DNA of 58,546 nt from Donghicola sp041224595 (GTDB lineage: Bacteria > Pseudomonadota > Alphaproteobacteria > Rhodobacterales > Rhodobacteraceae), in contig NZ_JBGFGN010000158.1 in the NCBI RefSeq assembly GCF_041224595.1, positions 1 to 58,546 on the forward strand, given 5' to 3'. The notes beneath the pieces were generated by a model. That model saw only the letters and a program-made list of their open reading frames with translations. It had not been told where the DNA came from and ran no database searches. Both the position numbers and the translations under genes were made by a program. Below are positions 1 to 8,568 of the stretch, piece by piece. Within the stretch, counting starts at the first letter, position 1. Every line of letters starts with the position of its first letter.

Positions 1-1
1 G

Positions 2-157
2 CACCTTCAAATACAAGTCCACGGTGTATATCCCCAAGCCCTCCCGAAATCCGAAAGGGCAAAAGTGGACGACTTTTACGCCGCCCGCGACAACACTATG
101 CCGTCGCTACCGTGGCCGAGTATTGCTCCGCCGTTCACACGGGTTCGAGATTTTTAG
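2..157 (+). CDS. possible 3' end of an unidentified gene (partial)
   Basis: An open frame enters from the left edge and stops with TAG at 155-157, giving about 51 residues that end in PPFTRVRDF. The composition looks protein-like (AKVDDFYAARDN, then a Pro/Trp-rich stretch), but I do not recognise the family and the start lies outside the window. It converges on the Rieske gene with a 20-bp gap. Third-position usage is mixed, so it could also be chance or a gene remnant. The reverse strand here shows no better frame. Confidence 0.3.
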   Translation, partial: HLQIQVHGVYPQALPKSERAKVDDFYAARDNTMPSLPWPSIAPPFTRVRDF

Positions 158-177
158 GTCTCCGCCCGTGAAACCCG

Positions 178-738
178 CTAGCCCAGTGTCAATATCATGC
201 CTTCCGAAACCGATAATGTGGGAATGTGAAGGTTCTCTGGTGCGGGCCCTTTCCGGATACGTCCCGCAGTATCATAGTGGGATCCATGACATGGACAGAA
301 CCAGCCGCCAAAGTCGCCGGCACCATCACCGAGGGGCACACAACCGAGATGTGTGCAAACACCAATCATAACCAAGAAATTCTCATGTCCGGGCAGTGCT
401 CTATTTTCGTCTGTGGCCGGATCTTCACCAGGAATATTTGGATTTCGAGCCACTGCATCGGGCAATGACGACACGTCCTCGGAGCGCGCCTGAGCGATCT
501 CTTCTTCATTTCGGTGGCGGATAAAGACCGGTTTGCCCCGCCAACTTACTGTCAGTTGTGTTCCAGGCTCTACATCCGAAATGTCGACCCGGATGCTTGA
601 GAGAGCCCGAACATCTGCAGATGGATTCATTTGATTGATCAAAGGCCAAACTGCCGAGCCAGTGGCAACTGCTCCCGCTCCGGCAGTCGCATAGTAGAGA
701 AAATCCCGGCGATGCTGTTCGGTTTGCAACTCTGTCAT
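178..738 (-). CDS. petA: Rieske [2Fe-2S] protein, ubiquinol-cytochrome c reductase type (orphan)
   Basis: The 186-aa protein has an N-terminal twin-Arg signal-anchor (HRRDF, then a hydrophobic segment at about 14-34). Both cluster-binding boxes are intact: CTHLGC at about 128-133 and CPCHGSHYD at about 148-156. This fits the Fe-S subunit of the cytochrome bc1 complex, exported by Tat and membrane-anchored with the cluster in the periplasm. Unusually, no cytochrome b or c1 gene accompanies it; it is the last gene of a leftward copper operon. It may be a replacement subunit for the chromosomal bc1 complex (inference). The family call is secure; the bc1 partnership is not shown by the sequence. 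Confidence 0.9.
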   Translation of the reverse strand: MTELQTEQHRRDFLYYATAGAGAVATGSAVWPLINQMNPSADVRALSSIRVDISDVEPGTQLTVSWRGKPVFIRHRNEEEIAQARSEDVSSLPDAVARNPNIPGEDPATDENRALPGHENFLVMIGVCTHLGCVPLGDGAGDFGGWFCPCHGSHYDTAGRIRKGPAPENLHIPTLSVSEGMILTLG

Positions 739-822
739 GATTCGACTCTAGGGGCCTCCTGCGTGGGAAGGTCAATGTTGAGCAAGGCGGGTGAAGGAGT
801 TGCTCTAGTCGGTAATCCAAAC

Positions 823-1497
823 TCAGGAAGCTTTGTTTCGGCCGGAGGGGCGCAAAATCGCCACCAGAATCAACGGTGTTGCTGTCATCACTCCGAGACC
901 AACGATGACCCACTCAGCAGCGTCGAAACTCCCTGACATCGCTTCTGCTCCAATATGCGCGAGCAGGAAGCTCGCGGGAAGAATTCCGGCGAGTGTTGCA
1001 ATCAAAAAGCGCCAAAGGTGAAGGCGGCTAAGGCCCGCAGCATAGCTCATTGCATCAAACGAGATGAAGGGCAAAAGTCGGGAAGCAAACACCGTCAAAG
1101 TAAGCAAATTTTGAGACCCGAGCAAACCATAAGCGGCCTTGTTACCTAGCCATCGCTCGACGTAGACGCGCCCTAGGTAACGCGCGATGATGAACGCTGA
1201 CAATGCACCCAGTTCCGACCCGATGGCTACATAGATGGCTCCTTCCATGTGGCCATAGGCAACTCCGCTTACAAGGGCGATCGGGGCACTGGGAATGGGG
1301 CTTGCAACGATTGATCCCATCATCAGCAAAACAATGAGAAGTGGCCCCCAAGGACCGGCACCATCAACCCAGCCCTCGATGGTTTCCCGGGTTATGTTCG
1401 GCCAATAATCCAAGGCCCACATGCCAGTGAGCAGCGCCGCAAGCACTGCGATCAGAACTAGTCCCAAGTGACGGGGATGCGTGTTACCCGATCGCAT
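823..1497 (-). CDS. TVP38/TMEM64-family (VTT domain) inner-membrane protein
   Basis: The 224-aa polytopic protein has a hydrophobic N-terminal helix, then the VTT/SNARE-associated core typical of TVP38/TMEM64 proteins: the SPIPSAPIALVSG-like re-entrant segment around residues 66-78, the glycine-rich GSELGALSAF stretch, and the F-I-S-F-D-A-M-S-Y-A-A-G motif near residues 143-154. Family members are poorly characterised membrane proteins often found near mercuric reductase or copper genes, and a transport or lipid-related role is only suspected. The ATG overlaps the end of the 26-codon ORF upstream by 14 bases, so it belongs to the same leftward operon as the multicopper oxidase and Rieske genes. 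Confidence 0.75.
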   Translation of the reverse strand: MRSGNTHPRHLGLVLIAVLAALLTGMWALDYWPNITRETIEGWVDGAGPWGPLLIVLLMMGSIVASPIPSAPIALVSGVAYGHMEGAIYVAIGSELGALSAFIIARYLGRVYVERWLGNKAAYGLLGSQNLLTLTVFASRLLPFISFDAMSYAAGLSRLHLWRFLIATLAGILPASFLLAHIGAEAMSGSFDAAEWVIVGLGVMTATPLILVAILRPSGRNKAS

Positions 1498-1564
1498 AGA
1501 GCGCCACGAAAACCGCTACAACGTCGACGTGAAAAGGACGCCCGATGTTCGATCCATTATCCAT
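1484..1564 (-). CDS. small ORF, 26-aa single-TM peptide
   Basis: This 26-codon ORF starts at ATG 1564 and ends at TAA 1484-1486. After a polar N-terminus (MDNGSNIGRPFH) it is a continuous hydrophobic stretch (VDVVAVFVALYAIG), enough for a short membrane span. Its end overlaps the start of the TVP38-family gene. It is in the same frame as the 21-aa ORF just upstream, separated by one TGA and three codons, so the two may be halves of one 48-codon gene broken by a stop. Function unknown. Confidence 0.35.
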   Translation of the reverse strand: MDNGSNIGRPFHVDVVAVFVALYAIG

Positions 1565-1573
1565 TTTGATCCC

Positions 1574-1639
1574 TCAATAAAGGCCAAGCACAACTGTCAT
1601 GGTTCCAGCGAGTAGAGGGTCAAGCACATTCTTCATCAT
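1574..1639 (-). CDS. small ORF, 21-aa hydrophobic peptide coupled to the multicopper oxidase
   Basis: The ATG at 1637-1639 overlaps the oxidase stop codon (ATGA arrangement), a classic translational-coupling junction. It encodes MMKNVLDPLLAG followed by a hydrophobic end (TMTVVLGLY), stopping at TGA 1574-1576. The coupling is the main reason to take it seriously. In frame after one stop lies the 26-aa ORF, so the pair may be a disrupted two-helix membrane protein. No homologue is recognised. Confidence 0.4.
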   Translation of the reverse strand: MMKNVLDPLLAGTMTVVLGLY

Positions 1640-3084
1640 GAGACACTGAATTGTCCCATCATGCCGCCGTCTTCATGTTCAAGAATGTGACAATGATACA
1701 TATACGGTGCCGACGATGGCGCCGGTTTTTCGAACGTTATCGCCAGTTCAACCTCGCCAGCCACGAGAACGGTGTCTTTCCAGCCCCTGTTCTCTGCCCG
1801 CGGCTGGCGTCCGTTGTCGGACAAGACTTGAAAGCGCACCCCATGAATATGGAACGGGTGCATCATCATGTCGCCGCGGACAATCCAGCGCTCGGTGCTG
1901 TTGAGCTTGGTAGAGAAATTGAGGGCGTTTTGATCATAGGGCGCGCCATTGATTGAAAACTGATTGCCGGAGCGGGACATCATCATGCCCATTCCCATCG
2001 ACATTTCTAGAGTTAGACGCCGAACGGGGATATCGTTGGAAGAAAGGTCAGGCAACGGGCCATCCATGGCATCGGGCAGGGTGTCGATACGGACGGGGAG
2101 GGTTGTATCGACGGCGAAGTGCAGCACCGTAAAACGACCGCCAGAACCACTTCCCATCATTCCACCCATGGCGGAGTTTGCAATATCGTCGGACACCAGG
2201 ACGCTGTCCCTGCCATCCGTGAAATCAATGAGAACTTCGACCCTTTCTCCTGGCGCAAGCACCATACGAGTGAGTGCAACCGGTCGATCCAGGAATCCAC
2301 CATCCGTCGCCACGAGGTGAAGTGGCCGATCGTCGGCCAAGGACAGTCGGTAAATCCGCGCATTCGAACCGTTGACAAGACGGCACCGCACGACCCCCTT
2401 GGGAACTGCCGCTGAGGCTCCTGCCTGCCCGTTCACGAGCATTGTGTCACCTCGAAAACCATTCATCGATTGATGCATGCCGACATCGTATGTCATGCGA
2501 CCGCGCCAATTAAATTGACGGTCCTGCAGCACGAGGGTCAAGTCATCAACCGCATAGGTGGACGGCAGACCACGTTCATCGTCTTCCCCATCGGTAACAT
2601 GCAGAACACCTGCCAGTCCGAACATGACCTGTCGGGCTGTCGAACCGTGCACATGGCTATGATACCATGCTGTTGCTGGAGGCTGATCAAGGTTGAGTAC
2701 CGGGTCCCATGATCGTCCGGGCGCGATGGCCTGATGCGGCCCACCATCGAAGGGGCCAGGAACAAGCAACCCATGCCAATGCGACGAGACGGGTTCGTCC
2801 AGAGTGTTTTGCACCTCGGCCAAAGTATCTGCATCGGTCAAAAGCCGGATCGTTGGTCCAAGATAGCCTTGGTTGTAACCGATGGTTTCGGTCGCGGAAC
2901 TGCCGCGAAATCGGGTCGCGCCAGATTGAGCTTTCAGCTGAAATCGTCGCGATGTTGTTGCATCCAGAAGCTCTGGGTATTCAAGCTTCCGCCCTGTGCC
3001 GGATAGCGCAGCAGATGGCAGCACAGCGGCGGCTCCGAAACCTGCGGCATATCCAATAGCTTCACGGCGGTTCAAGAGGCGCAC
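1636..3084 (-). CDS. multicopper oxidase, CueO-like, periplasmic
   Basis: From a GTG at 3084, two bases after the rhodanese stop, this encodes 482 aa. An ATG-initiated frame extends further upstream but lies wholly over the rhodanese gene, and only the GTG start places the twin-Arg signal (LLNRREAIGYAAGFGAAA) at the N-terminus. All copper boxes are present: HWHG at 102-105, HSHVHG at 142-147, HPFHIHG at 409-415 and YHCHILEH at 463-470. Met-rich loops (MGGMMGSGSGG and MSMGMGMMMSRSG) resemble CueO substrate sites. The expected role is oxidation of periplasmic Cu(I) to Cu(II) using O2. It is the third gene of a leftward copper operon. Confidence 0.92.
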   Translation of the reverse strand: MRLLNRREAIGYAAGFGAAAVLPSAALSGTGRKLEYPELLDATTSRRFQLKAQSGATRFRGSSATETIGYNQGYLGPTIRLLTDADTLAEVQNTLDEPVSSHWHGLLVPGPFDGGPHQAIAPGRSWDPVLNLDQPPATAWYHSHVHGSTARQVMFGLAGVLHVTDGEDDERGLPSTYAVDDLTLVLQDRQFNWRGRMTYDVGMHQSMNGFRGDTMLVNGQAGASAAVPKGVVRCRLVNGSNARIYRLSLADDRPLHLVATDGGFLDRPVALTRMVLAPGERVEVLIDFTDGRDSVLVSDDIANSAMGGMMGSGSGGRFTVLHFAVDTTLPVRIDTLPDAMDGPLPDLSSNDIPVRRLTLEMSMGMGMMMSRSGNQFSINGAPYDQNALNFSTKLNSTERWIVRGDMMMHPFHIHGVRFQVLSDNGRQPRAENRGWKDTVLVAGEVELAITFEKPAPSSAPYMYHCHILEHEDGGMMGQFSVS

Positions 3085-3085
3085 G

Positions 3086-3553
3086 TCAGGCCAAGCCTTC
3101 CGGAAGGGCCGCCAGGGCAGCTTCCATGCTGACAACCGGATGGCCGGCTGCAATCCAACCTTGCCCGGCGGCAGATCCGAGCATTCCTTCGGATACATCA
3201 ACAAAGTCACTATACCCAGCTTGCTGGAGACTCCGCATGACACTTCCTGACCGACCACCAGTTGCACAAATGAGGGCGACAGGCCGGCCTTCAGCCATTG
3301 CACGGGCTGAAAAAAGCCGCTCGGGGAACCGATCTTCGTGCATGCTGATCGGCCAGGCTCCTTCAGCAATCCCGGTGTCGGCCCATTCCGGCCGCGAACG
3401 GACGTCGATCATCCGGACACGATCTTGCCGCAGCGCATTATACGCGGAGTCAGATGACCAAATCTTGGCTGTCTGTGCGACGGCTAAAGTTGGTGAGACG
3501 GCTGCAGCGATCAAGGCTAATCCGACCGTGCGACGTGTCAGATCGGATGGCAT
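3086..3553 (-). CDS. periplasmic rhodanese-domain protein
   Basis: The 155-aa protein has a signal peptide (residues 1-26, ending AVAQ) and one rhodanese domain: the RMIDVRSRPEW entry and an active-site loop CATGGRSG with Cys96, matching the C-x-x-G-x-R sulfurtransferase pattern. Single-domain periplasmic rhodaneses occur next to copper oxidases and may handle persulfide or bind metal, but the substrate is unknown. It sits between the EF-hand gene (39-bp gap) and the multicopper oxidase, whose GTG follows its stop almost immediately, so co-translation is likely. Confidence 0.82.
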   Translation of the reverse strand: MPSDLTRRTVGLALIAAAVSPTLAVAQTAKIWSSDSAYNALRQDRVRMIDVRSRPEWADTGIAEGAWPISMHEDRFPERLFSARAMAEGRPVALICATGGRSGSVMRSLQQAGYSDFVDVSEGMLGSAAGQGWIAAGHPVVSMEAALAALPEGLA

Positions 3554-3592
3554 CGGAGGCCTCCTTTGGAATAGGCAGGCCTGAGGCTTTGT

Positions 3593-4144
3593 TTATTCAT
3601 TGTCGCTACCATGGTGATCGGCAGATCCGGAAGCATCCGACGTTGTTTGCATGTCGCCCATCCGTGTACCGGCGGCGTCCATTTCTTGCTGAGTGATCTG
3701 ACCATCGGCATCCGCGTCCAGATGCTGGAATCGGTCAACCATGCGGTCGCGAACGACACTCATGTGCAAGGTCTCGAATTCCTCGAGGGTCAGCGCACCG
3801 TTGGCGTCGGCATCAAATTCTCGCAACTTCACGCCCATGTGTGCGCGCATGTTCTGAGGATCACCGCTGGGCATCATCATGGCCATCATATCACGATCCA
3901 TCATACCCATCATACCGCCGCGGCCACCCATCCTGGATGCGTGCATCTTCATTATGTTCTGCATCATGGACATCATGTCCCCACTCATCATACCAGTTTG
4001 CGCGGCACCATCGCCCATTGTCATGTTGGACATTGCGCCCGTATCAGGCTGAGTTTCGCCGCCGACATGCGACTCCGCAAACGCAGCTTGCGATATGCCA
4101 AAGGTAGTCAGCACGCAAAGTGCAAAAATGCTTCTATTTGCCAT
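3593..4144 (-). CDS. secreted EF-hand protein with Met/His-rich region
   Basis: The 183-aa protein has a signal peptide (cleavage near AFAES, about residue 24). Residues 36-105 are packed with Met and Gly (MMSGDMMSMM, GGRGGMMGMM), a typical soft-metal-binding composition. Two canonical EF-hand loops follow: DADANGALTLEE at 111-122 and DADADGQITQQE at 143-154. The C-terminus is His/Asp-rich. EF-hand proteins of this kind head copper-resistance operons in several Proteobacteria; a periplasmic Cu(I)-sequestering or sensing role is inferred. It is the first gene of the leftward copper operon, divergent from ccmF. Confidence 0.8.
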   Translation of the reverse strand: MANRSIFALCVLTTFGISQAAFAESHVGGETQPDTGAMSNMTMGDGAAQTGMMSGDMMSMMQNIMKMHASRMGGRGGMMGMMDRDMMAMMMPSGDPQNMRAHMGVKLREFDADANGALTLEEFETLHMSVVRDRMVDRFQHLDADADGQITQQEMDAAGTRMGDMQTTSDASGSADHHGSDNE

Positions 4145-4249
4145 CGGTCTTTCCTTTCCAACTTACTCTCGAAACATCATTATTATGTCGGATCAGATAA
4201 AGACCGGGGGAGGGGGTGTTTTGTAATGATATGTCTCAGGGCTCTTTGT

Positions 4250-4264
4250 TACAAACGGTGACAA
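4250..4264. promoter_or_regulatory. candidate OmpR/CopR-type direct-repeat operator (site 1)
   Basis: TTACA-aacgg-TGACA repeats with a 10-bp period in the 208-bp divergent spacer between the EF-hand copper operon and ccmF. The same pattern recurs at 13857-13871 and 16722-16736, in front of other genes of this island. The period suits side-by-side binding of two winged-helix response-regulator monomers. The link to the regulator encoded at 13.9 kb is inferred. Confidence 0.4.
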
Positions 4265-4352
4265 AGCAACCCCTGACAGCCTGCAGGCCGACTTGGTAGG
4301 AATGGTACGAACCGCACAAAGCGGTGAGTTCATCGAAGGAGTGGATGATCAG

Positions 4353-6353
4353 ATGACACCTGAAGTTGGTCATTTCGCGCTGGCCTTGGCCTTGGCTCTG
4401 GCTCTTGTTCAAAGTGTATTGCCAATCCTCGGTGCCAAACGTGGAAATATTCTTTGGATGCAATCGGCCCGATGGTCCGCGTTTGGACAGGTGCTCTTCG
4501 TCACCGTTGCATTCCTTGCGCTCATGCAGGCATTCATCACCAGCGACTTTACGGTCAAGAATGTTGTTGAGAATTCGAATTCACTCAAACCGATGTTGTA
4601 TAAGGTGGCGGGCACATGGGGCAGCCATGAAGGCTCGCTTTTGCTCTGGACACTCATTTTGACGGTTTTCGGGGCTGCTGTTGCTTTGTTTGGATCCAAT
4701 ATTCCGCAAGCACTGAAGGCGCGAACGCTGTCGGTACAGGCATGGATCAGTGTCGGCTTTCTGACCTTCATGCTGTTTACGTCCAACCCTTTTGATCGCG
4801 TCTTCCCGCCACCCAGCGACGGCCAGGACCTTAACCCGCTGCTGCAGGATGTTGGCCTCGCGATGCATCCACCGCTCCTTTATTTTGGATATGTCGGGTT
4901 TTCGATTGTTTTCTCTTTTGCCGTTGCAGCCCTTATCGAAGGACGGGTGGATGCCGCCTGGGCGCGGTGGGTGCGTCCGTGGACACTGGCCGCCTGGATG
5001 AGCCTGACCGCGGGCATCGCCTTGGGGTCTTGGTGGGCCTATTACGAGCTTGGCTGGGGCGGCTGGTGGTTCTGGGATCCTGTCGAAAACGTCAGTTTCA
5101 TGCCCTGGCTGATGGGCACGGCACTGCTGCATTCCGCAATCGTGACGGAAAAAAGAGACGCCTTCAAAAGCTGGACAATTCTCCTCGCGATCCTGACCTT
5201 TTCCCTGTCCCTCTTGGGAACATTTGTCGTCAGGTCGGGGCTGCTGACCTCTGTGCATGCATTTGCGGTTGATCCCGAAAGAGGCCTCTACATTCTGGGA
5301 CTGCTGGCGGTGTCAATCGGTGGCTCGCTCGCGCTATTTGCATGGCGCGCGCCGATGATGGAACCGGGTGGGCTGTTCAAACCGATCAGCCGTGAAGCGG
5401 GCCTGTTGGTAAACAATCTGATTCTGACAACGGCCACTGGCGTCGTCCTTTTTGGTACATTGTACCCTCTGTTCTACGAAGCAATGACAGGCGGCGAAAA
5501 ACTGTCGGTAGGCCCGCCATTTTTCAATGCTGCGTTCATTCCGGTCATGTTGCCGCTTGTCTTTGCAATGGGGTGTGGACCCTTCTTGTCGTGGAAGCGC
5601 GCGGATTTGCCGGGCGTCCTGCAACGTCTGCGCTTTGTCGCCCTTCTTGCCGTTCTGGGGACGCTTGCGGTCTGGTATTTGGCGGAAGGTGGCCCGGTGT
5701 TGGGCTATCTGTCTCTGATGCTCGCCTTTTGGCTGTTCATGGCGACGGTGCGGGAATGGACGATGCGGATCAAGCTGTTTGAGGGCCCGGTTTCAACATC
5801 CTGGCGCCGGGCTTCAAATCTGCCCAGATCTGCGCATGGCATGACGTTGGCTCACGCAGGTCTTGCTGTTGCCATGTTCGGATTCATTGGCTCAACAGTT
5901 TGGAAATCCGAGGAAATTATGTTTGTCCAGCCCGGCGCTGACATCAGTATCGGCGGGTTTGATGTAAGGTTCAACGGAGTCGAACGGGTGCGTGGGCCCA
6001 ATTACTTTGCGGATCGCGGTGAATTGACCGTTTCGAGGGATGGAAAATACTTGACCGATCTCTTCCCGGAGCGGCGGACTTACCCGGTTGCTCAAAGCAC
6101 CACGACCGAGAGCGCGATACGCTCCACACTGGCAGGAGATCTCTATACGTCCATCGCGAACCCGGCCTCGGAGGACGCCAGTACACAAGGCGCATGGACT
6201 CTTCGAATTCTGTATGAACCGTTGGTCAATTTCATCTGGATCGGGTCTGCGATGCTTGTTCTAGGCGGCGGTCTTTCGCTGTCGGATCGTCGGCTGCGCG
6301 TTGGTGCACCTCGTCGCAAAGCAGCTGTGACCGCTCGGGTTCCGGCAGAGTAA
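4353..6353 (+). CDS. ccmF: cytochrome c haem lyase subunit CcmF
   Basis: The 666-aa polytopic membrane protein starts at MTPEVGHFALALALALALVQ, the usual CcmF opening; an upstream in-frame ATG at 4293 adds an atypical 20 residues, and an AAGGA lies 11 bases before the chosen start. The periplasmic tryptophan-rich WWD signature (WGGWWFWDPVEN) is at about 234-245. CcmF accepts holo-CcmE and with CcmH ligates haem to CxxCH apocytochromes. ccmG follows after 2 bp and then ccmH and ccmI, but ccmABCDE are absent, so the module must work with chromosomal haem delivery. Confidence 0.95.
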   Translation: MTPEVGHFALALALALALVQSVLPILGAKRGNILWMQSARWSAFGQVLFVTVAFLALMQAFITSDFTVKNVVENSNSLKPMLYKVAGTWGSHEGSLLLWTLILTVFGAAVALFGSNIPQALKARTLSVQAWISVGFLTFMLFTSNPFDRVFPPPSDGQDLNPLLQDVGLAMHPPLLYFGYVGFSIVFSFAVAALIEGRVDAAWARWVRPWTLAAWMSLTAGIALGSWWAYYELGWGGWWFWDPVENVSFMPWLMGTALLHSAIVTEKRDAFKSWTILLAILTFSLSLLGTFVVRSGLLTSVHAFAVDPERGLYILGLLAVSIGGSLALFAWRAPMMEPGGLFKPISREAGLLVNNLILTTATGVVLFGTLYPLFYEAMTGGEKLSVGPPFFNAAFIPVMLPLVFAMGCGPFLSWKRADLPGVLQRLRFVALLAVLGTLAVWYLAEGGPVLGYLSLMLAFWLFMATVREWTMRIKLFEGPVSTSWRRASNLPRSAHGMTLAHAGLAVAMFGFIGSTVWKSEEIMFVQPGADISIGGFDVRFNGVERVRGPNYFADRGELTVSRDGKYLTDLFPERRTYPVAQSTTTESAIRSTLAGDLYTSIANPASEDASTQGAWTLRILYEPLVNFIWIGSAMLVLGGGLSLSDRRLRVGAPRRKAAVTARVPAE

Positions 6354-6355
6354 CG

Positions 6356-6922
6356 ATGGGACGTATACTGGCATTCATCCCGCTCACGATCGCGGCGGTA
6401 TTTGGCGGGTTCTTCCTATGGGGGCTGAACCCCGATCGGGATCCAAACAACATTCCATCTGTTTTGATCTCCCAGCCTGCGCCCCAGTTCGATCTGGCTG
6501 CCATTGAGGGGCTGGAGACGCCCGGCTTGTCCCGCGCCGATCTCGTGGATAACGCCGGACCGGTCATCGTGAATGTGTTTGCTTCGTGGTGCGTACCCTG
6601 CCGGGCGGAGCATGGCATACTGACCCAAATGGTCGAAAAAGATGGGCTGAGGCTGTTCGGTATCAACTACAAGGACAAGCCGGAAGATGCGACAAAATGG
6701 CTGGCGGAGCTTGGCAATCCCTATGAAAAGATTGGCTCAGACTTGAGTGGAAGGGCTGGCATTGAATGGGGCCTGTCGGGCGTACCCGAGACGTTCATTG
6801 TCGGACCCGATGGAACTGTGTTGTTCAGATACGTCGGGCCTGTTGTTGGTGATGAAGCCATTGCTAGGTTCAGAGAGGCGCTCGAACAGGCAGGCGCATT
6901 GCCGAGGGGGCAGAACGGATGA
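6356..6922 (+). CDS. ccmG: thiol:disulfide interchange protein CcmG/DsbE
   Basis: The 188-aa protein has an N-terminal membrane anchor (about residues 4-23) and a periplasmic thioredoxin fold with a WCVPC active site (Cys79 and Cys82), preceded by the PAPQFDL motif and followed by the SGVPETFIV cis-Pro loop. CcmG keeps apocytochrome CxxCH and CcmH thiols reduced before haem ligation, drawing electrons from CcdA or DsbD. It follows ccmF by 2 bp and overlaps ccmH by 4 bp, so it is translated as part of the ccmFGHI operon. Confidence 0.94.
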   Translation: MGRILAFIPLTIAAVFGGFFLWGLNPDRDPNNIPSVLISQPAPQFDLAAIEGLETPGLSRADLVDNAGPVIVNVFASWCVPCRAEHGILTQMVEKDGLRLFGINYKDKPEDATKWLAELGNPYEKIGSDLSGRAGIEWGLSGVPETFIVGPDGTVLFRYVGPVVGDEAIARFREALEQAGALPRGQNG

Positions 6923-7386
6923 GGCATGTGATCATCGCGCTTTTTTTGCTTCTTCCGGTGATGGCCTTTGCGGTCGAGCCGGACGAGATGTTGCAGGATC
7001 TGGTGCTTGAAGAGCGCGCGCGGATGATTTCAAAGGAACTGCGCTGCGTCGTCTGTCAAAATCAGGATATCGACAGCTCCAATGCTGGCGTTGCGCGGGA
7101 TTTGCGGATTTTGGTGCGTGAAAGGTTGGTCGCTGGCGACAGCGATGAAGAGGTCATCGCGTTTATTCATGCGCGCTATGGCGACTACGTTTTGATGCGC
7201 CCGCCTTTCAATGCCTCCACCCTGGCCCTTTGGTTGGCGCCCTTTGTTTTGGCTGTCGTTTCTCTCCTGGCGGGCTGGGCGATCATTTTGAAAAGCCGGC
7301 GCAAAGGCGTCGTTGCGGATTTTTCCGAGGTTGAGGAAGCCGAGATTGCGCGTTTCATCGACATTAACACGCCAAAGGACAATTGA
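6919..7386 (+). CDS. ccmH: cytochrome c maturation protein CcmH (CcmL/CycL)
   Basis: The 155-aa protein has a signal peptide (residues 1-18), then the conserved LRCVVCQNQDIDSSNA block with redox Cys43 and Cys46, and a transmembrane helix at about 93-116 that tethers it to the membrane. CcmH exchanges disulfides with apocytochrome c within the haem lyase complex. Its length suits the alphaproteobacterial form, in which the TPR domain is a separate protein (CcmI, next gene). It overlaps ccmG by 4 bases and ccmI by 1 base. Confidence 0.94.
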   Translation: MRHVIIALFLLLPVMAFAVEPDEMLQDLVLEERARMISKELRCVVCQNQDIDSSNAGVARDLRILVRERLVAGDSDEEVIAFIHARYGDYVLMRPPFNASTLALWLAPFVLAVVSLLAGWAIILKSRRKGVVADFSEVEEAEIARFIDINTPKDN

Positions 7387-8543
7387 TGATCTGGTTGGTT
7401 TTTGCCGCACTGTCCACAATTGGACTGCTCTTTGTGGGACTACCGCTCCGACGCCGGTCAGAAATGACGTCGGTCATGGCGGATACAACCCCCGCCGTTT
7501 TCTTGGACCAATTGGATGAGGTCAAACGGGATCTTGAGCGCGGTGTCATTTCTGGCGCAGAGGCCACCGCGGCAGAACAGGAGATCAAGAGACGGATTCT
7601 CATGCAGTCGCGCAAGACTGCTCAGGCGACCAAGGAACTGACATCGGGTGGTCGCTTTGCCATTGTTCTGAGTGCTATGTTCGTTCCGGCCTTCGCATTC
7701 GGTTACTACGCGGTCATGGGATCACCGGAGATACCCGGCATTGCATTTTCCGAGCGGACAGCTGAACGTCAAGAGACGGCGAAAGTCGCAGATTTGACAA
7801 ATCAGCTTTATGATCGGCTCACGACTGATCCCTCCGGAGGACCGTCAGAAGGCTGGATGCTTCTGGGACAAACCTATTCCAGAATGGGTCGGTTCGCAGA
7901 TGCTGCCGAGGCCTTCGGGATTGTCGCCAAACGACCAGAAGCCACTTCGGCCGTTTTCTCCATGCTTGCAGAGGCCCTTATCTCGGCAGAGCAAGGTGTT
8001 GTGACACCGGCTGCGGTGACCGCAATCGAGCATGCGATGGAACTGGACCCGTCCAATCCCGCGGCGGTCTTCTACAAGGCAGTCGCATTGAGACAGAAGG
8101 GCGACATCGCGCAGGCACATGACTTGCTGATAAGACGACTGAACAACGCGGACAGTTTCTATCCCTGGATGGAAAGCTTTGTTGCTGAAGCAAACCGAAT
8201 TGGCGCCGAGATCAGCAGAGCTCCGATCTCACTGGCTGATTTTGCACCGTTGGTCAGTGCACCCGGGCCTTCTCAGGAAGATATGGAAGACGCTCTAGAC
8301 CTGACCGTGGAGGAGAGACAGGCGTTCATCATGTCGATGGTTGAACGGCTGGCTGCGCGTCTTGAAGATGAGCCGGATGACTTTGACGGGTGGATGCGGC
8401 TTGGCAACGCTTTCTCCGTCTTGGGTGATAGGGAACAGGCAATCGCCGCACTTGAACGTGCTGAAGTACTGTTATCAGTAGCTCCGCAAAACGATCCGCG
8501 GCGGCAAACTCTACAAGAGGCACTGGCCAGGATGCGCCAATAG
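7386..8543 (+). CDS. ccmI: c-type cytochrome biogenesis protein CcmI (TPR)
   Basis: The ATG at 7386 shares its A with the ccmH TGA; a TTG one codon upstream is less likely. The 385-aa protein has two membrane segments (about 1-19 and 93-112) enclosing a cytoplasmic loop, then a periplasmic TPR domain with repeats around GWMLLGQTYSRMGRFADAAEAF and FDGWMRLGNAFSVLGDREQAIAALERA. CcmI chaperones apocytochromes to the CcmF-CcmH lyase. The gene ends 25 bp from the convergent merR. Confidence 0.9.
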   Translation: MIWLVFAALSTIGLLFVGLPLRRRSEMTSVMADTTPAVFLDQLDEVKRDLERGVISGAEATAAEQEIKRRILMQSRKTAQATKELTSGGRFAIVLSAMFVPAFAFGYYAVMGSPEIPGIAFSERTAERQETAKVADLTNQLYDRLTTDPSGGPSEGWMLLGQTYSRMGRFADAAEAFGIVAKRPEATSAVFSMLAEALISAEQGVVTPAAVTAIEHAMELDPSNPAAVFYKAVALRQKGDIAQAHDLLIRRLNNADSFYPWMESFVAEANRIGAEISRAPISLADFAPLVSAPGPSQEDMEDALDLTVEERQAFIMSMVERLAARLEDEPDDFDGWMRLGNAFSVLGDREQAIAALERAEVLLSVAPQNDPRRQTLQEALARMRQ

Positions 8544-8568
8544 CATCTTTCCAGACCTGTTTTCGTGC

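Noticed and set aside
3085..3369. N-terminal extension of the first multicopper oxidase
   Set aside because: It overlaps the rhodanese gene completely and would bury the twin-Arg signal; GTG 3084 fits better.
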